Below are positions 12,943-25,904 of a stretch of 64,000 nt of DNA, in pieces. The notes below the pieces were generated by a model that saw nothing but the letters and a program-made list of their open reading frames with translations, was not told the origin of the DNA and made no database searches. Every line of letters starts with the position of its first letter. Position 1 is the stretch's first letter. The DNA lies in the NCBI GenBank assembly GCA_012295275.1, contig CM022666.1, positions 8,472,059-8,536,058 on the forward strand, written 5' to 3'. The translations under genes were made by a program, and so were the position numbers. This stretch comes from Chrysomallon squamiferum. Taxonomy: Eukaryota > Mollusca > Gastropoda > Neomphalida > Peltospiridae.

Positions 12943-13362
12943 CATCTGAGTGTGGTTTGAGTCTGCATGTATGGTTCATTGAATGTATTTTTGTATGATG
13001 AATGAATAAATGTATATTCTTTTACATAAATGTGTAAAGACAGTGTGTATTCATACACATATATCTGTCTGTATTATTATACAATGTACATAAGTATATG
13101 GTGATGTGTATACGCACACACAGACACACAGGCACACACATAGACACACACACACACAAACACAAAGTGTTTCTTACATATGTTGTTGTAAATATCAAAC
13201 CTCTGTGTGTTGCAGCTGGCCTGGCAGGCGCGGCGGGCTCCGAGGTCGCTGGTGCACGAGTACCCACACCAGTCGTTTGGTGCCATTGAAGACTCACACG
13301 GAGACTTCTCTGAAATCAACATCAACCAGGAACCTGCAGTGACGAGAGGCGTTCTTGCATAG
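1..13362 (+). CDS. cAMP-receptor-like seven-transmembrane GPCR (3' part)
   Basis: Partial at the window start. Eleven exons join in frame: <1-41, 353-428, 1017-1104, 1557-1646, 2152-2187, 2521-2599, 3266-3313, 3617-3699, 4651-4727, 5619-5689, 13216-13362 (TAG). The translation shows an end-of-TM2 segment (AAAFLESIAYLA), a Cys at the start of TM3 (WCNFQ), TM3 with SWTVLLW, TM4, the extracellular-loop CWI motif followed by WGWRFG, TM5 ending in a basic RKK, an intracellular loop 3 of about 27 residues, TM6 (YPFVYLAVSVFPLIN) and TM7 with GPLHGTMNAVVFG. The CWI and LHG..NA..FG motifs are typical of the cAMP-receptor-like/GCR1/GPR157 class, so it is probably a plasma-membrane G-protein-coupled receptor; the ligand is unknown. 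The exon 2 donor at 428 (T|gttgat) is weak but gives the family spacing of 17 residues between the TM3 Cys and Trp; a stronger donor at 413 would lose five residues. The cytoplasmic tail is encoded by one GC-rich last exon, 7.5 kb downstream. The N terminus and TM1 lie outside the window. Confidence 0.85.
727..955. repeat. TTTA/TTATTT simple repeat in receptor intron
   Basis: Intron between the TM2-TM3 exon and the following exon. Long runs of TTTATTTA with interspersed TTACTG variants. It creates an apparent long ORF that is only low-complexity sequence. Confidence 0.85.
2040..2151. repeat. Poly-T rich tract forming a splice acceptor
   Basis: Over 100 bases of almost pure T, broken by single A, G or C bases, run directly into the AG acceptor of the 36-nt receptor exon at 2152-2187. 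It serves as an extreme polypyrimidine tract. Confidence 0.7.
3830..4665. repeat. Minisatellite of splice-acceptor units (about 39 bp)
   Basis: About twenty diverged units with the core TTTATATATTTCACAGATTA followed by CAAAATG. The last unit contains the real acceptor (ttcacag) and the first 15 coding bases of receptor exon 4651-4727. The array lies in the preceding intron and carries many AG dinucleotides in acceptor-like context. Units at the 5' end are the most diverged. Confidence 0.85.
4790..4945. repeat. 33-bp tandem repeat, about 4 units
   Basis: Units such as TTTATCATCTGTTATTGTAT followed by GTCAGAATTTGTC repeat four times just after the receptor exon that ends at 4727. The unit is related to the 66-bp array at 43.4-43.9 kb (shared ATCATC.GTTATTGTATGTCA core). 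Confidence 0.85.
5175..5525. repeat. Imperfect AAT/AAC trinucleotide repeat
   Basis: Intronic trinucleotide-rich stretch of TAA, CAA, GTA and ATG units. Spurious leucine- or isoleucine-rich ORFs appear on both strands; none is a gene. Confidence 0.85.
6545..6750 (+). mobile_element. Degenerate tRNA-derived SINE (molluscan type)
   Basis: An A-box-like region (AGCTCAGCAGTAGAGTAGT) and a B-box-like region (GTCGGATCAATCC) are followed by TTCCAGCCAGCTCCACAC and GTGGTATGTCTGTCCTGTCT. This is the order found in tRNA-derived SINEs with a conserved central domain that I recall from marine molluscs. It lies in the last receptor intron and no clear target-site duplication could be fixed. The family assignment is from memory and unverified. 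Confidence 0.6.
7346..7490. repeat. (GT)n/(TA)n microsatellite
   Basis: About 33 GT repeats are followed by a TA run, a second short GT run and another TA run, inside the last intron of the receptor gene. Confidence 0.95.
7726..7925. repeat. AAT/AAC trinucleotide array
   Basis: Nearly 200 bp of TAA and CAA units that abut the TA target site of the transposon beginning at 7926, as if the element had inserted into the array. Confidence 0.9.
7926..8212. mobile_element. 287-bp non-autonomous DNA transposon, CAGGTTGAG termini
   Basis: The element begins CAGGTTGAGAATCC and ends GGGACCCTCAACCTG, so it has terminal inverted repeats, with TA on each side (7924-7925 and 8213-8214). That fits a Tc1/mariner/pogo-like TA-inserting family. 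The interior (ATGCTTGGGACTGGAAGTAT, AATTTTGTGCATAAAA) recurs in other copies in this window. There is no transposase ORF. From memory it resembles a family common in vertebrates; this is unverified. Confidence 0.75.
8213..8533. repeat. Higher-order TAG/TAA trinucleotide satellite
   Basis: Blocks of (TAG)n alternate with (TAA)n and are joined by TATA steps, giving a higher-order period of roughly 35-55 bp. It lies between two transposon copies. Confidence 0.9.
8533..8728. mobile_element. Second copy of the CAGGTTGAG element, decayed
   Basis: The left end reads TATAGGTTGA and the right end GAGGGATCCTCAACCTATA. The left half is replaced by AAT repeats. The right half is antisense to the 26.9-kb copy (shared blocks include TCTGTTCTCTAA and AAGAACTTTTGATGAGGGAT). 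Confidence 0.6.
9640..9692. repeat. (AAC)n microsatellite
   Basis: About 13 AAC units with a short AAT lead, in the last intron of the receptor gene. Confidence 0.9.
9816..9941 (+). other. Exon-like GC-rich ORF segment, possible alternative last exon
   Basis: A good acceptor (tttccaccaccag) precedes an open stretch of normal base composition inside AT-rich intron. Read in the phase left by receptor exon 5619-5689, it gives 41 codons ending in TAA, so it could be an alternative terminal exon. A different frame (positions 9818-9948) has strongly G/C-ending codons and reads like genuine protein (FSIAGITNKCENIQW), which would instead suggest an old coding or retrocopied fragment. I recognise no family in either reading. 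Confidence 0.3.
9979..10003. repeat. (GT)n microsatellite
   Basis: Short GT run downstream of the exon-like segment. Confidence 0.85.
10671..10725. repeat. (AC)n microsatellite with ATAC tail
   Basis: About 19 AC repeats followed by ATACATAC. The rest of 9.95-13.2 kb is AT-rich intron with TTTATT runs and no recognisable gene. Confidence 0.95.
12370..12500. repeat. Paired (AC)n microsatellites flanking an AAT run
   Basis: Two AC arrays (about 12370-12392 and 12459-12500) are separated by TATA-rich and AAT sequence. Intronic. Confidence 0.9.
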
Positions 13363-14512
13363 ACAGACACCAGTATGGATGGATGAGGCGTTTATGTATA
13401 GAACATAGACAGACACCAGTATGGATGGATGAGGCGTTTATGTATAGAACATAGACAGACACCAGTATGGATGGATGAGGTGTTTATGTATAGAACATAG
13501 ACAAACATCAGTATGGATGGATGAGGTGTTTTTGTGTAGAACATAGACAAACATCAGTATGGATGGATGAGGTGTTTTTGTGTAGAACATAGAAAACACT
13601 AGTATGGATGGATGAGGTGTTTTTTGTATAGAACATAGACAAACATCAGTATGGATGGATGAGGTGTTTTGTATAGAACATAGAAACCATCAGTATGGAT
13701 GGATGAAATAGAACATAGACAAACATCAGTATGGATGGATGAGGTGTTTTTGTATAGAACATAGACAAACATCAGTATGGATGGATGAGGTGTTTTTGTA
13801 TAGAACATAGACACCAGTATGGATGGATGAGGTGTTTATGTATAGAACATAGACAAACATCAGTATGGATGGATGAGGTGTTTTTGTATAGAACATAGAC
13901 AAACATCAGTATGGATGGATGAGGTGTTTTTGTGTAGAACATAGACAAACACTAGTATGGATGGATGAGGTGTTTTTGTATAGAACATAGACAAACATCA
14001 GTATGGATGGATGAGGTGTTTTTGTATAGAACATAGACAACCATCAGTATGGATGGATGAGGTGTTTATGTATAGAACATAGACAAACATCAGTATGGAT
14101 GGATGAGGTGTTTTTGTATAGAACATAGACAAACATCAGTATGGATGGATGAGGTGTTTTTGTATAGAACATAGACACCAGTATGGATGGATGAGGTGTT
14201 TATGTATAGAACATAGACATCAGTATGGATGGATGAGGTGTTTTTGTATAGAACATAGAAAGACACCAGTATGGATGGATAAGGTGTTTTTGTATAGAAC
14301 ATAGACATCAGTATGGATGGATGAGGTGATTTGTATAGAACATAGACAAACATCAGTATGGATGGATGAGGTGTTTATGTATAGAACGTAGACAAACACC
14401 AGTATGGATGAATAAGGTGTTTATGTATAGAACACAGACAGAGATCAGTATGGATGGATGAAGTGTTTTTGTAAAGAACACAGACAGAGATCAGTATGTG
14501 GTTATGAAATCC
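13363..14512. repeat. Minisatellite (about 46 bp, about 25 units) derived from the receptor stop region
   Basis: Units carry ACATAGACAAACATCAGTAT then GGATGGATGAGGTGTTTTTG and TATAGA. The array starts exactly at the receptor stop codon. The last coding bases (GAGGCGTTCTTGCATAGACA) are a recognisable first half-unit, matching GAGGCGTTTATGTATAGAACATAGACA in the first full units. Early units are most alike (GAGGCG, ACACC); later ones drift to GAGGTG and ACATC. It is probably part of the 3' UTR. Confidence 0.9.
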
Positions 14513-16722
<2,210 letters not shown>

Positions 16723-17916
16723 TTACTTTAATTTTTGTACCAAATACATTCCAAAATAATTCTGGTTTCCATCATTGTTAATCAACGACTGATCAGCTGT
16801 CACGTAAACCACCCCACCCTTTTTTAGCTTAAACACTCCTTGAAATGAACATATCTGCTTGCGGAAATTCCCAGACAAGAGTTTCACTGGAGATCGACCA
16901 CGTGGTTCCTTATAGTATAAATAGTGATGGATTGGTTTGCTTTTGTAGCTGATTCTGCTGTAGATGTAGTAGTGACCATTAAAGGGAACAGTGACACGAC
17001 TGTTGTTGTTTACCTTGATGTACCTTCTATAAACAGAGTATTCAAGCCATTCTAGCTCAGTTAGACCTTGAAGCAATAAAATAAAAGTCAAATGCAATAA
17101 TGTAAAGTAATGTAATGTAATGTAAAATAAGGTAATTTAAGATAATGTAAAGTAATGTAATGTAAGGTAAGGTAAGGTAAGGTAATGTAAAGTAATATAA
17201 AATAATGCAATGCAGTGTAAAGTAATCTAAAGTGATGTAAAATAAAGTCAAGTCAAGTAATGTAATGTAATGTAAGTAAAGTCCATTAATCTAAAGTGAT
17301 GTAAAATAATGTAAAGTACTATAATGTAAAGTAATGTAAAGTGATGTAAAATAAAGTAATGTAAAGTGATGTAAAATAATGTAAAGTAAAATGATGTAAA
17401 ATAATGTAAAGTAATAAAAAGTAAAGTGATGTAAAATTAAGTGATGTAAAGTAAAGTAAAGTGATGTAAAATAAAGTAAAGTGATGTAAAGTAAAGTGAT
17501 GTAAAATAATAAGAAATAAATAAACCAGTAATTATTAAATTATGTGATACAGTAAAATGTTATCAGTTCACATTTCTGTGTAAAGTGTAAAATTCTGTAT
17601 TTTATTATTAGTATACTTTTGTCAGGTATCTTGTTCGGTTTCTTATAGGAGCAATGAATGAGAGGTGTATCTTCTGACAACGCTCTCAGCTTTTCCCCAT
17701 CAGACTGATTTTTGCATTGGTCTAGAAATAAATGTACATAAATAAATAAACAAATAAATAAATAAATAAAGATCTACATGTGTGTGTCACGGATGAGTGT
17801 GTGATTGTGTGCGCGCGTCAAAGAAAATATATTTGAAAGTAAGCAGAAAAAAAAGTTTGTGACTAATAAATAAATAAATAAATAAATAAATAATATTAAT
17901 AATAATAATAATAATA

Positions 17917-17982
<66 letters not shown>

Positions 17983-18060
17983 AAATAAAATAAAATTAGG
18001 AACAAGAAAGAAAGTAGAATTACGTTATCCAACAACAACAATAAAAAAATAAAAAAAAAA

Positions 18061-18095
<35 letters not shown>

Positions 18096-19197
18096 AATAA
18101 TTAATTAAAATAAAAGATGATGACTTTATACTGGTAAGTAAATAAAATAATTTTGTTACAAACTTACCCATTTTATAATTTTTGTCAACGTACCATGTCG
18201 AATGCTGAAAGAACAATAAAAATTTTGATCTTTCACTGAAACACAAACATGTTATTGGTCGATTACACCCTATCCAAAATGCTTGGGACCGGAAATGTTT
18301 CGAGTTTTGGAACATAAAATTAAGATCAAAGTTTAAACACGAAACGTATTTGCATTTTGTACACAGCTTGTACACAGCTTGTACAGACAGTCTTCAGACA
18401 TTTTATATAATACTGGATGACTGGATACCATCTAAAATGCAATGCGATCCACCCACACGCAATCGCGATAGGTTAACTGGGCACCTCTGTTGTACAGTAT
18501 GATATTAAATAAATAAATAAATAAACAATGATGATGATGATGATATCCAAGTAAATGTATTTTAGATGACAGCAAGGAATCCTTTTTGTAGCCCTTACCG
18601 GACATGAAACTAGTCGCGAAGAAATGGTTGGAACGGAAAACAAACAAATGGATAAAAACACAGATAACATAATAATTAATTTAAAGCTAAATGAGTAAAA
18701 CTAACTTGTGACAAAAGATCCAGAAACTGTGCAATCTTCCTGAAACAACACTGCTGTTTATCATGAATCGATCTGATTTCCTTAATAAGGCTCTCGATCC
18801 CGCCATAACGCCTCTGCAGGTCATCGCACTTGGTGCACAGTTTAAAGTTGTCTTTCAGGTTCGAGTATGGTCTGACGTAACTTACTTCGGGTTCAGGCTC
18901 TTCAACGTTCATAAACAAAACTGTCCAAACAAAAATTGCTAACATAACTAAATTTGCAATGATCAGAATGCCGAGTTGTATTTTTAAATTTTTATATGCA
19001 ATCCAGTATTTTCCTTCTTCTTTCCTTTTCTGTCTTGGCGCTGTCGGCCTTAATAAAGAAATGCTGTGGCTGGCAGGAATGGTATCTTCACGTCTCTGCG
19101 ACAGTTCGGAAGTTGAACGACTATTTAGTGGTGTGATTATAGATAGATAATCATGTTCAGATTCCTCACCTGTATCCTCTTCAAAAACGTCTGTCAT
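16723..19197 (-). CDS. TNF-superfamily ligand A (type II membrane protein)
   Basis: Four coding exons in transcript order: 19197-18706, 18204-18168, 17721-17617, 17066-16723. All junctions keep frame and the total is 978 nt, 325 residues. There is a cytoplasmic tail of about 73 residues, a single membrane anchor near residues 74-97 (ILIIANLVMLAIFVWTVLF), no signal peptide, then a stalk with C121-x2-C124 and C150-C151-F. The C-terminal exon encodes most of a TNF-homology domain: VPFNGHYYIYSRISY, a GVFKLKKGGVVYV strand pair and the terminal YFGMYLV, all family hallmarks. Known family role: membrane or shed trimeric ligand for TNF receptors in immunity or cell death. The start codon lies 2 nt after an acceptor (19200), so the 5' UTR is split; its first exon probably ends at the donor near 20625. 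Acceptor 17067 ends in AAG rather than CAG. The paralogue is not assignable. Confidence 0.85.
17095..17515. repeat. GTAATGTAAA-type pentamer/decamer array
   Basis: About 420 bp of GTAATGTAAAGTGATGTAAA variants lie within the last intron of TNF gene A. On the transcribed strand it is pyrimidine-rich and runs up to the acceptor of the TNF-domain exon. Confidence 0.9.
17868..17985. repeat. (TAAA)n-(TAA)n-(TTA)n palindromic microsatellite
   Basis: TAAA repeats lead into TAA repeats that switch to TTA repeats near 17918, giving an inverted repeat able to form a hairpin. It is in intron 2 of TNF gene A. A second TAAA run lies at about 18050-18115. Confidence 0.9.
18258..18425. mobile_element. Partial copy of the CAGGTTGAG-type element
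   Basis: Contains ATGCTTGGGACCGGAAATGT, TTTCGAGTTTTGGAACATAA and AACACGAAACGTATTTGCAT blocks shared with the 7.9-kb copy. The right end is missing. It lies in intron 1 of TNF gene A. Confidence 0.6.
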
Positions 19198-19204
19198 AGC
19201 TGAA

Positions 19205-19930
19205 AACTAAACAGTAATATTTAATTAACCAATATTTCAGCAATCAATCAAACAAGCCAAAGAAATAAAAATAGTTAAACCAGAAGATATTTTAACTGTG
19301 GTAGCAGTAACAGTAGCAGTAATGGTAGATGCAATAGTAGTGATGGCGGTAAGCGAGGTCATAGTTGCAGCAGTTGTAGTATAGTAGCAGTAATGGTGGT
19401 AGTAATACTAGAAGCAGTACATTTTGTTAGGTTCAGGATTTGTTTTTTTTTTAATTACAATTTCTACTATTATGACCACTCTTACGAAGATTACTACTAC
19501 TACAACTGTTACTGCTACTACTAGTATTACTGTTGTTTCTAGTATTATTACTACTACTATTACAACTAGTATTACTGTTATTATAGTTATTATTACTTAA
19601 AGTAATATCTGTTACTAGTATTATTGCTATAACGATTACTACTACCACTTTGTTAGTTGCTAATAGTTCACAGTTAATATTTTTATACTGTTAATACAGT
19701 TACTACAGCTACTATTACTACTATTACTATAAATGCTGCTACTACTTCTACAATTACTACTATTATTATTATCACTATTACTACAACTACTCCTGTTACT
19801 ACTACTTCGTCATTTATTACAATAATTTATTACAATAATTTATTACAATAAATACAACAACTACTACAACCATCTCTACTACTACTACTATTTCTGCTAT
19901 CACTACTATTACGACTGCTTCAATTACGTC
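19205..19930. repeat. Imperfect trinucleotide (TAC/TAG/TAT) region
   Basis: The intron upstream of the TNF gene A start codon is filled with diverged TAC, TAG and TAT trinucleotides. No gene is supported here. Confidence 0.8.
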
Positions 19931-19934
19931 TTCT

Positions 19935-19935
<1 letters not shown>

Positions 19936-20028
<93 letters not shown>
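19936..20028. repeat. (CT)n microsatellite
   Basis: About 44 CT repeats followed by CTGTCTGTGCGTG and a GT run. Confidence 0.97.
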
Positions 20029-20029
<1 letters not shown>

Positions 20030-20364
20030 GTGCGTGGTTGTGTGTGTGTGTGTGTGTGCGTGTTAGAGTCTGCTAGTCCTGTTTTTTGTTGTTGCTGGGG
20101 TTTTTTTATATTTACTACGAGAGAACGTCATAAAAACAAAAAATCGAAGAACTAAGCAGAAATATGTCGCCAAAAAGAGAACAATCACTTACTGAAGTGT
20201 AGCTGTGAGTACGTATGTGTGTATGTGTGTTTGTCTATGTTTAGAAGATTTTTCACCATCAAATATACTTTTTAAGCAAAAAAATTAAGAAGTGTAAAAC
20301 TTAGTTTACAATCACAATATCAATTTTTTATTTTTTGTTTTTAAAATGCTTGTTTGTAATAAAT

Positions 20365-20573
20365 ATACGAACAAGTCCTATTAGTATTGTTATTATTAGT
20401 AGCAGTAGTTGTTGCTGTAGTTGTAATTGCAGTAGAAGAAGTAATAATAATAGTATTACAACAGCTACTACTACTATTAGTTCTGCAACAACAACTACTA
20501 CTACTGCTGCTATTACTGTTATTATTATTATTATTATGATTATTGTTATTACTACTACTACTACTAATAATAA

Positions 20574-20604
<31 letters not shown>

Positions 20605-20612
20605 AAGAAGAG
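20365..20612. repeat. Trinucleotide region ending in (AAG)n
   Basis: Imperfect TAG, TAC and TAT trinucleotides followed by about eleven AAG units (20576-20611), directly before the putative bidirectional promoter. Confidence 0.85.
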
Positions 20613-20935
20613 GCGATAACTCACCTAGTCACTGTTAGCTCTACTGTTATTTAACTTTTCTTTTCCGCGAAGTTCGTCATTTGACACACATTCGTATCAC
20701 TTGACAGCCAGTGCTGGTAATTTCAGTGTCACGCAGTGTTGTCGACAGATAATCAATTATAAATAGATAACAGTGTAATTTCTCCAAGAAACGGAAAAGA
20801 GATCAGGTAAGACGTCCTCTACAGCGATTTTGTCGGATTCTCGTCCTACGATTATAGCCTATTCACTGTTGGAGGGCTTTTCGGAGAATTTTTTTTTTTT
20901 TCGATCGAAACTACGTCATCGGGAGTCCCCGACTT
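20613..20935. promoter_or_regulatory. Putative bidirectional promoter of TNF genes A and B
   Basis: A CpG-containing segment of near-normal base composition in AT-rich DNA. It has outward-facing strong splice donors: minus strand CTAG|gtgagt (exon end 20625) and plus strand ATCAG|gtaaga (exon end 20806). Each would end a short non-coding first exon. A TATAAATA box lies at 20758-20765 on the plus strand. GAAACGGAAA at 20788-20797 matches the IRF/ISRE core GAAANNGAAA. GGGAGTCCCC at 20921-20930 fits the kB consensus GGGRNNYYCC, and TACGTCA near 20912 is CRE-like. Transcription starts are inferred, not seen. Confidence 0.5.
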
Positions 20936-21045
20936 TTAATAGAGCAGAATACCAAGAAAAGGTTTGAAGTCAAAACGTACTCTGGTGTGTGGGGCTGTTT
21001 CTACGATTTAGTCTTCTCGTAGTTGTTTCATTTATTTATTTACTT

Positions 21046-21047
<2 letters not shown>

Positions 21048-21095
<48 letters not shown>
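21048..21095. repeat. (TAA)n microsatellite
   Basis: About 16 TAA units in the putative 5' UTR intron of TNF gene B. Confidence 0.95.
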
Positions 21096-21098
<3 letters not shown>

Positions 21099-21430
21099 CG
21101 ATAATGATGATTATTTAATTATTTATGTATTGTTGTTGTTGACACTATCAATTTAGTAAATGTAGCAAAAGTAATCAATCACAGTGATGGGAAAAATAAA
21201 CAATTAAATGAATAAATAAATAATCACACAATATAAAAAATAATGATTTTCCTAGTCCTTGTTGAAGTTAAAGATATTCTATCACACACAAACAGAGAGA
21301 CACACGGACATATATATATATATATATATATAAAAGTTCCCTGATGGAAGTAATGATAGTTATATTCAATTATATTATTTAGATATTTTAAATAATCATT
21401 TTGTAATAAATTAATATTTTCAAAAATAAC

Positions 21431-21433
21431 ATA

Positions 21434-21522
<89 letters not shown>
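21431..21522. repeat. (CA)n-(GA)n microsatellite
   Basis: A short CA run is followed by about 36 GA repeats. Confidence 0.97.
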
Positions 21523-21525
<3 letters not shown>

Positions 21526-21681
21526 AGATGTATTGTTATTTCACGTCTGATTATTTATAAGCAGTACTATATTTTTAATTGGCATAACGACGTATTCAAC
21601 GTTAATATTTAATTTTAATTCATTATGATTATTAATTAATTAATGTATTATTTTTTATTATTACTTTTTTTTTTTTCTTAG

Positions 21682-21719
21682 TCATAAACGTGACGAAAGA
21701 AAACCCCCTTTTCGTCCAG
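21682..21719 (+). other. Candidate 38-nt internal 5' UTR exon of TNF gene B
   Basis: A long T tract with acceptor TTCTTAG precedes this segment and CCAG|gtaact follows, so it has exon-quality borders. It is CpG-bearing and lies between the putative first exon (to 20806) and the coding exon at 23421. A second donor-like site, ATAAG|gtatgt at 22086, could end an alternative first exon. Confidence 0.3.
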
Positions 21720-23420
21720 GTAACTTACCTGAATTATATTTGGACTAGAGCCTCGTTTTCGAAAATGAGATAGTTAATTTCCCAAAATGTAGTCACACGA
21801 GTTAACTTCAGTTAGTAAGTATAAGTGGGCTATTTTCTATGTTTTAATTAAACATATGTTTGCCTTTTAAGTTCTAATTTTTACCTTTTTCATTACTTTT
21901 TGTTTTTATTTTGTTACATCGAACTTCGTGTTACTCATTTGGTGTGCGCCGTAGACTTTCAAGTCTGTAAAAAGAGGAAGCCGGAAGAATTTAGTCATGT
22001 TTCTAAACTGAGCGTGTTGTTTTGATGTCGTTTAATAAACTGGTGCAATAAAGCCTCAGAGAAACAAACAAAAAGCATCACTATAAGGTATGTTCTTAAT
22101 TTTTGTTTGCTGTTATCTTCAAGGATAAACAAATTTTAATAATAAATAAACAGATAATTTTTTTTTTCTATGAAATTAGAAATAGAAAGAATTTTGAGCA
22201 CTTTGTTTATATAGTGTAACATCGGCGTTTCTAAGGCTGCAATTTGAAAATTCAAACGGTGAAACTTAAATATCGATTTTGTCAAACTAATTGTCAGAGT
22301 GGATGCCAATAATCTATTTTGAACTTCAAAATTCGAGAAAAGTTATGGTGCTATTGATTTGTTTGATAGAATTTTGATGCCAAAGCTGAAATGAACAATT
22401 AGATTTTTGTAATTATGTTACGTTATCCGATCCCATAAAATATACATAAAGTGGCATTTTGAACAATAATTTAGTTTTATGGTTTTTTTTAACAAGGAGA
22501 TATAAACTTTAAAATGATACATATTTATTTTAGTTTTGTTTTGTTGGTTTGTTTGGGTTTTTTGTTTTGTTTTCTGGACAACATATATAATTATTTTCAA
22601 GAAAATTTAGAAAAAAAAAAAAAAAAAAAAAAGATTATTTCACCTTTCTTTTATTGTTAAAATGATAATAAAAGTTCAAAATAAATTAAAAATTTCTAAA
22701 AATTCATTCATTCTGAAGCGCTTAGCGGCAGTTGCTACAGCAACTACATGGACGACGTCGTGAAACATATCACCTGGGAGATTAGTTTAACAGTTCCGCT
22801 TATAAATGAGCCATTTATTTATTTATGTGTTTATTACTATTTTTTAAGTAACCATAAATTATTTATTTTCAAATTCAGTTTCTTTATTCATTATACTACC
22901 AGAAAATACGAGAAATACGTTTACATGTTAAAGTAAAATTTAAGAATGACATTTTCTAGATTTAGCATCAGCAAATTTGTTGACGATACAGGAAAGGTCT
23001 GTTCCATGCCGAGGTTTGTGGTCAGCTTAAGTTGGAGAGAAATTGCTCAGTTTGATCTGATCCCTTATGCGGGCACCTAGAAAAAAGGTAGACACTTTGC
23101 ATGTTACTTTTGTTTCTAGGTCAGTCACATTCTTATCCCATGTATCAACTTTTTTCATATACAGAGATAAAGATAAAACTTTCCAGGAATCTTTAAAATC
23201 AGTTCACTGATAGAAATGGTTGTTCCTTGTATGTTTTTGTACCATAATAAATAATTTACTGTTAGCATTTAATACGTATGAATATTTCAGTTAGGATTTG
23301 CTTCTGTTTTTACTCATATTATTTTTTTGTCATCTTATTTTATTGTATTTTGATTTAATTTATTAATTTTGTTGCTGTTGTCCATTATATTGTTTATTTA
23401 TTTATTCAAGATTTACTCCT

Positions 23421-24214
23421 ATGGATGGGTTAACAATTGGAGACTGCTTTGAGGACGGTGACGGAAGTAGTGATCGTTATGATCATATTCCGGGGAGAGG
23501 AGAAACTTCGAGAACACCTACGCGTTACAGATCATCAACAAGCAATGACCCGACCACACAAACCTCGTTCAGCATTGAGGAAAATCTGGACGAATACCCC
23601 CGGCATATGCAAAAATTCATGAAACAATACCACAGTCTTAAAATCTGTTTTTTCATTCTTCTGATTTTAAATTCCATACTTGTCGTTCTTTATATTCTGA
23701 CTGACGGTACGTTCAGTTTGAAGAATTCCACCGAACATGATCAACTGTACAATAGACTTGTAGCATACATGGACAATAAGTTGCCAACCGACAGAAAAAA
23801 AACGTTTTATTTGTGCACGACATATAAAAACCTGTTAAATAAACTAAATTTTACGTCTAATAAAGCAATAACTGCAAATCTGAACAATATCTGCAAATCT
23901 GAACGACATCCAGGCTACTGCTGCTTCAAATCTACAGATGATTTCTTTTCACTCTTCAATGTGGTAAAAATAAATAAATAAATAATTAAATAATTTATTT
24001 TTATTAGTTCTGGGAAACAGTCCACCTTATTCATTGCTGTGACTGAATTAATTTTTTTACATATAAAACAGAATAATCCTTTTTAGCAATACTTCATTAC
24101 AATACACTGGTTTCGCTAATTATCTCCCTTATAGCTTTGGTGGTATCAAGAAATAGTGTAATATATTCTTGTAAATTATGTTTTTCTTTCTTTATCATCA
24201 TCATCATCTTATTA

Positions 24215-24264
<50 letters not shown>

Positions 24265-24403
24265 TACTGAGCAGTTTAAGAATATCTGGACGCCGCAATT
24301 TTCTTTGTAATCGTGACAATTTTATTTTTGAATTGAGAGTTATTAGAAAAATACAGCTCTCTGTCTACTATGTGAACAATGGTGTCGTTGTTGTTGTTGC
24401 TGC

Positions 24404-24439
<36 letters not shown>

Positions 24440-24587
24440 GAGACCATTTATTCATATCACCTCGGGTTCACTTTAAATTCCGATGAGAAAGACCTAGATA
24501 GGACATGTCGATTTAATGTGTTATTAATAATAACAACAATCGAACTGGATTAATTTGACATCTAACATTTTATTATATATTTTTATT

Positions 24588-24622
<35 letters not shown>

Positions 24623-25827
24623 GCTACTGCTACTACTACTACTACTACTAATAATAATAATAATAGCAGTAGTAGTAGTAGTAGTAGTAGTAGTAATAGT
24701 CGTAGTCGTAGTAGTAGTAGTAGTAATAAAACAAATTTAAAAAAAATAATAAAATAAGTAAATAAATAAATAAAACAAAGAAATATTGTATGAAGACCCT
24801 GTTCAAAACCGTTAAATTTTACTATTATTTCAAAATAACAAAGAAAAAAAATATATATATATTGTTCACACTAATACACCAATATAGATAGATTTTCTTT
24901 TATAAATTTTTTTTTTTTCATACATTTTTGGTTTCTGTTTTCTCTGATATAAAGTACTGAGTAAGGAAGAAAATAAGTATAATTAAATAAATATATAACT
25001 AACGCATTTCGATACAGGTTTTTTATATTTATGAATATGTAATTTTTGTTATTTTATTCTTGCAGTTCACAAAGAATTATGTGCAGTATAGAATGAAAAT
25101 AGGTGAGTGAAAATATTATTTTTAAATATTACATGTAGATGATTATAATTGTCAGTAATTAACATTAATTTTTTAATGATTATTACAAATTAATAAGATC
25201 AAATAATTCATTAATTATCAGTAATTCTGATGAATTGTAGATATTTATAATTAATAAACATTCATTATCCAAACATCAAGATAGTAAATCACATCTAATA
25301 AAAGACAACTTCTACTTGAAAAGTTTATTTCTGTGTTGTCTGTCTGTCTGTCTGTCTTTCATTCTCTTTATTTATTTTATTTCATTTATCTTTGTTATTA
25401 ATTTATTAATATTTAATAATAATAATAATGCTGACATTTATTCATTCACTCATTTATTTATTTATTTATTTATTTATAGCAAAACAAAACTGTTTCACAA
25501 ATCTCAGTAATACAGAATTATATCATCTTTCTTCAATAAAACCATCCCATAAAGACTGTCGTCACTGTAAGTATATAAAACATCGGTATACCAAAGAGAA
25601 AAAGTAAAGCAAAGTAAAATACAGTAAAATAACGTAACATAAAGTGAAATAAAACCGAATTAAATTAAATGAAAGTTAAATGAAATTAAGTTAAGAAATA
25701 AAATGAAATAAAATGAAATAAAATGAAATAAAATAAAATAAAATAATAAATGATTTAAATTACTGTTTTTTTCTTATATTTTAGCCTAATAGATATTCAG
25801 CTGATTTTCAGTTAACATGTTCTTAAT

Positions 25828-25904
<77 letters not shown>

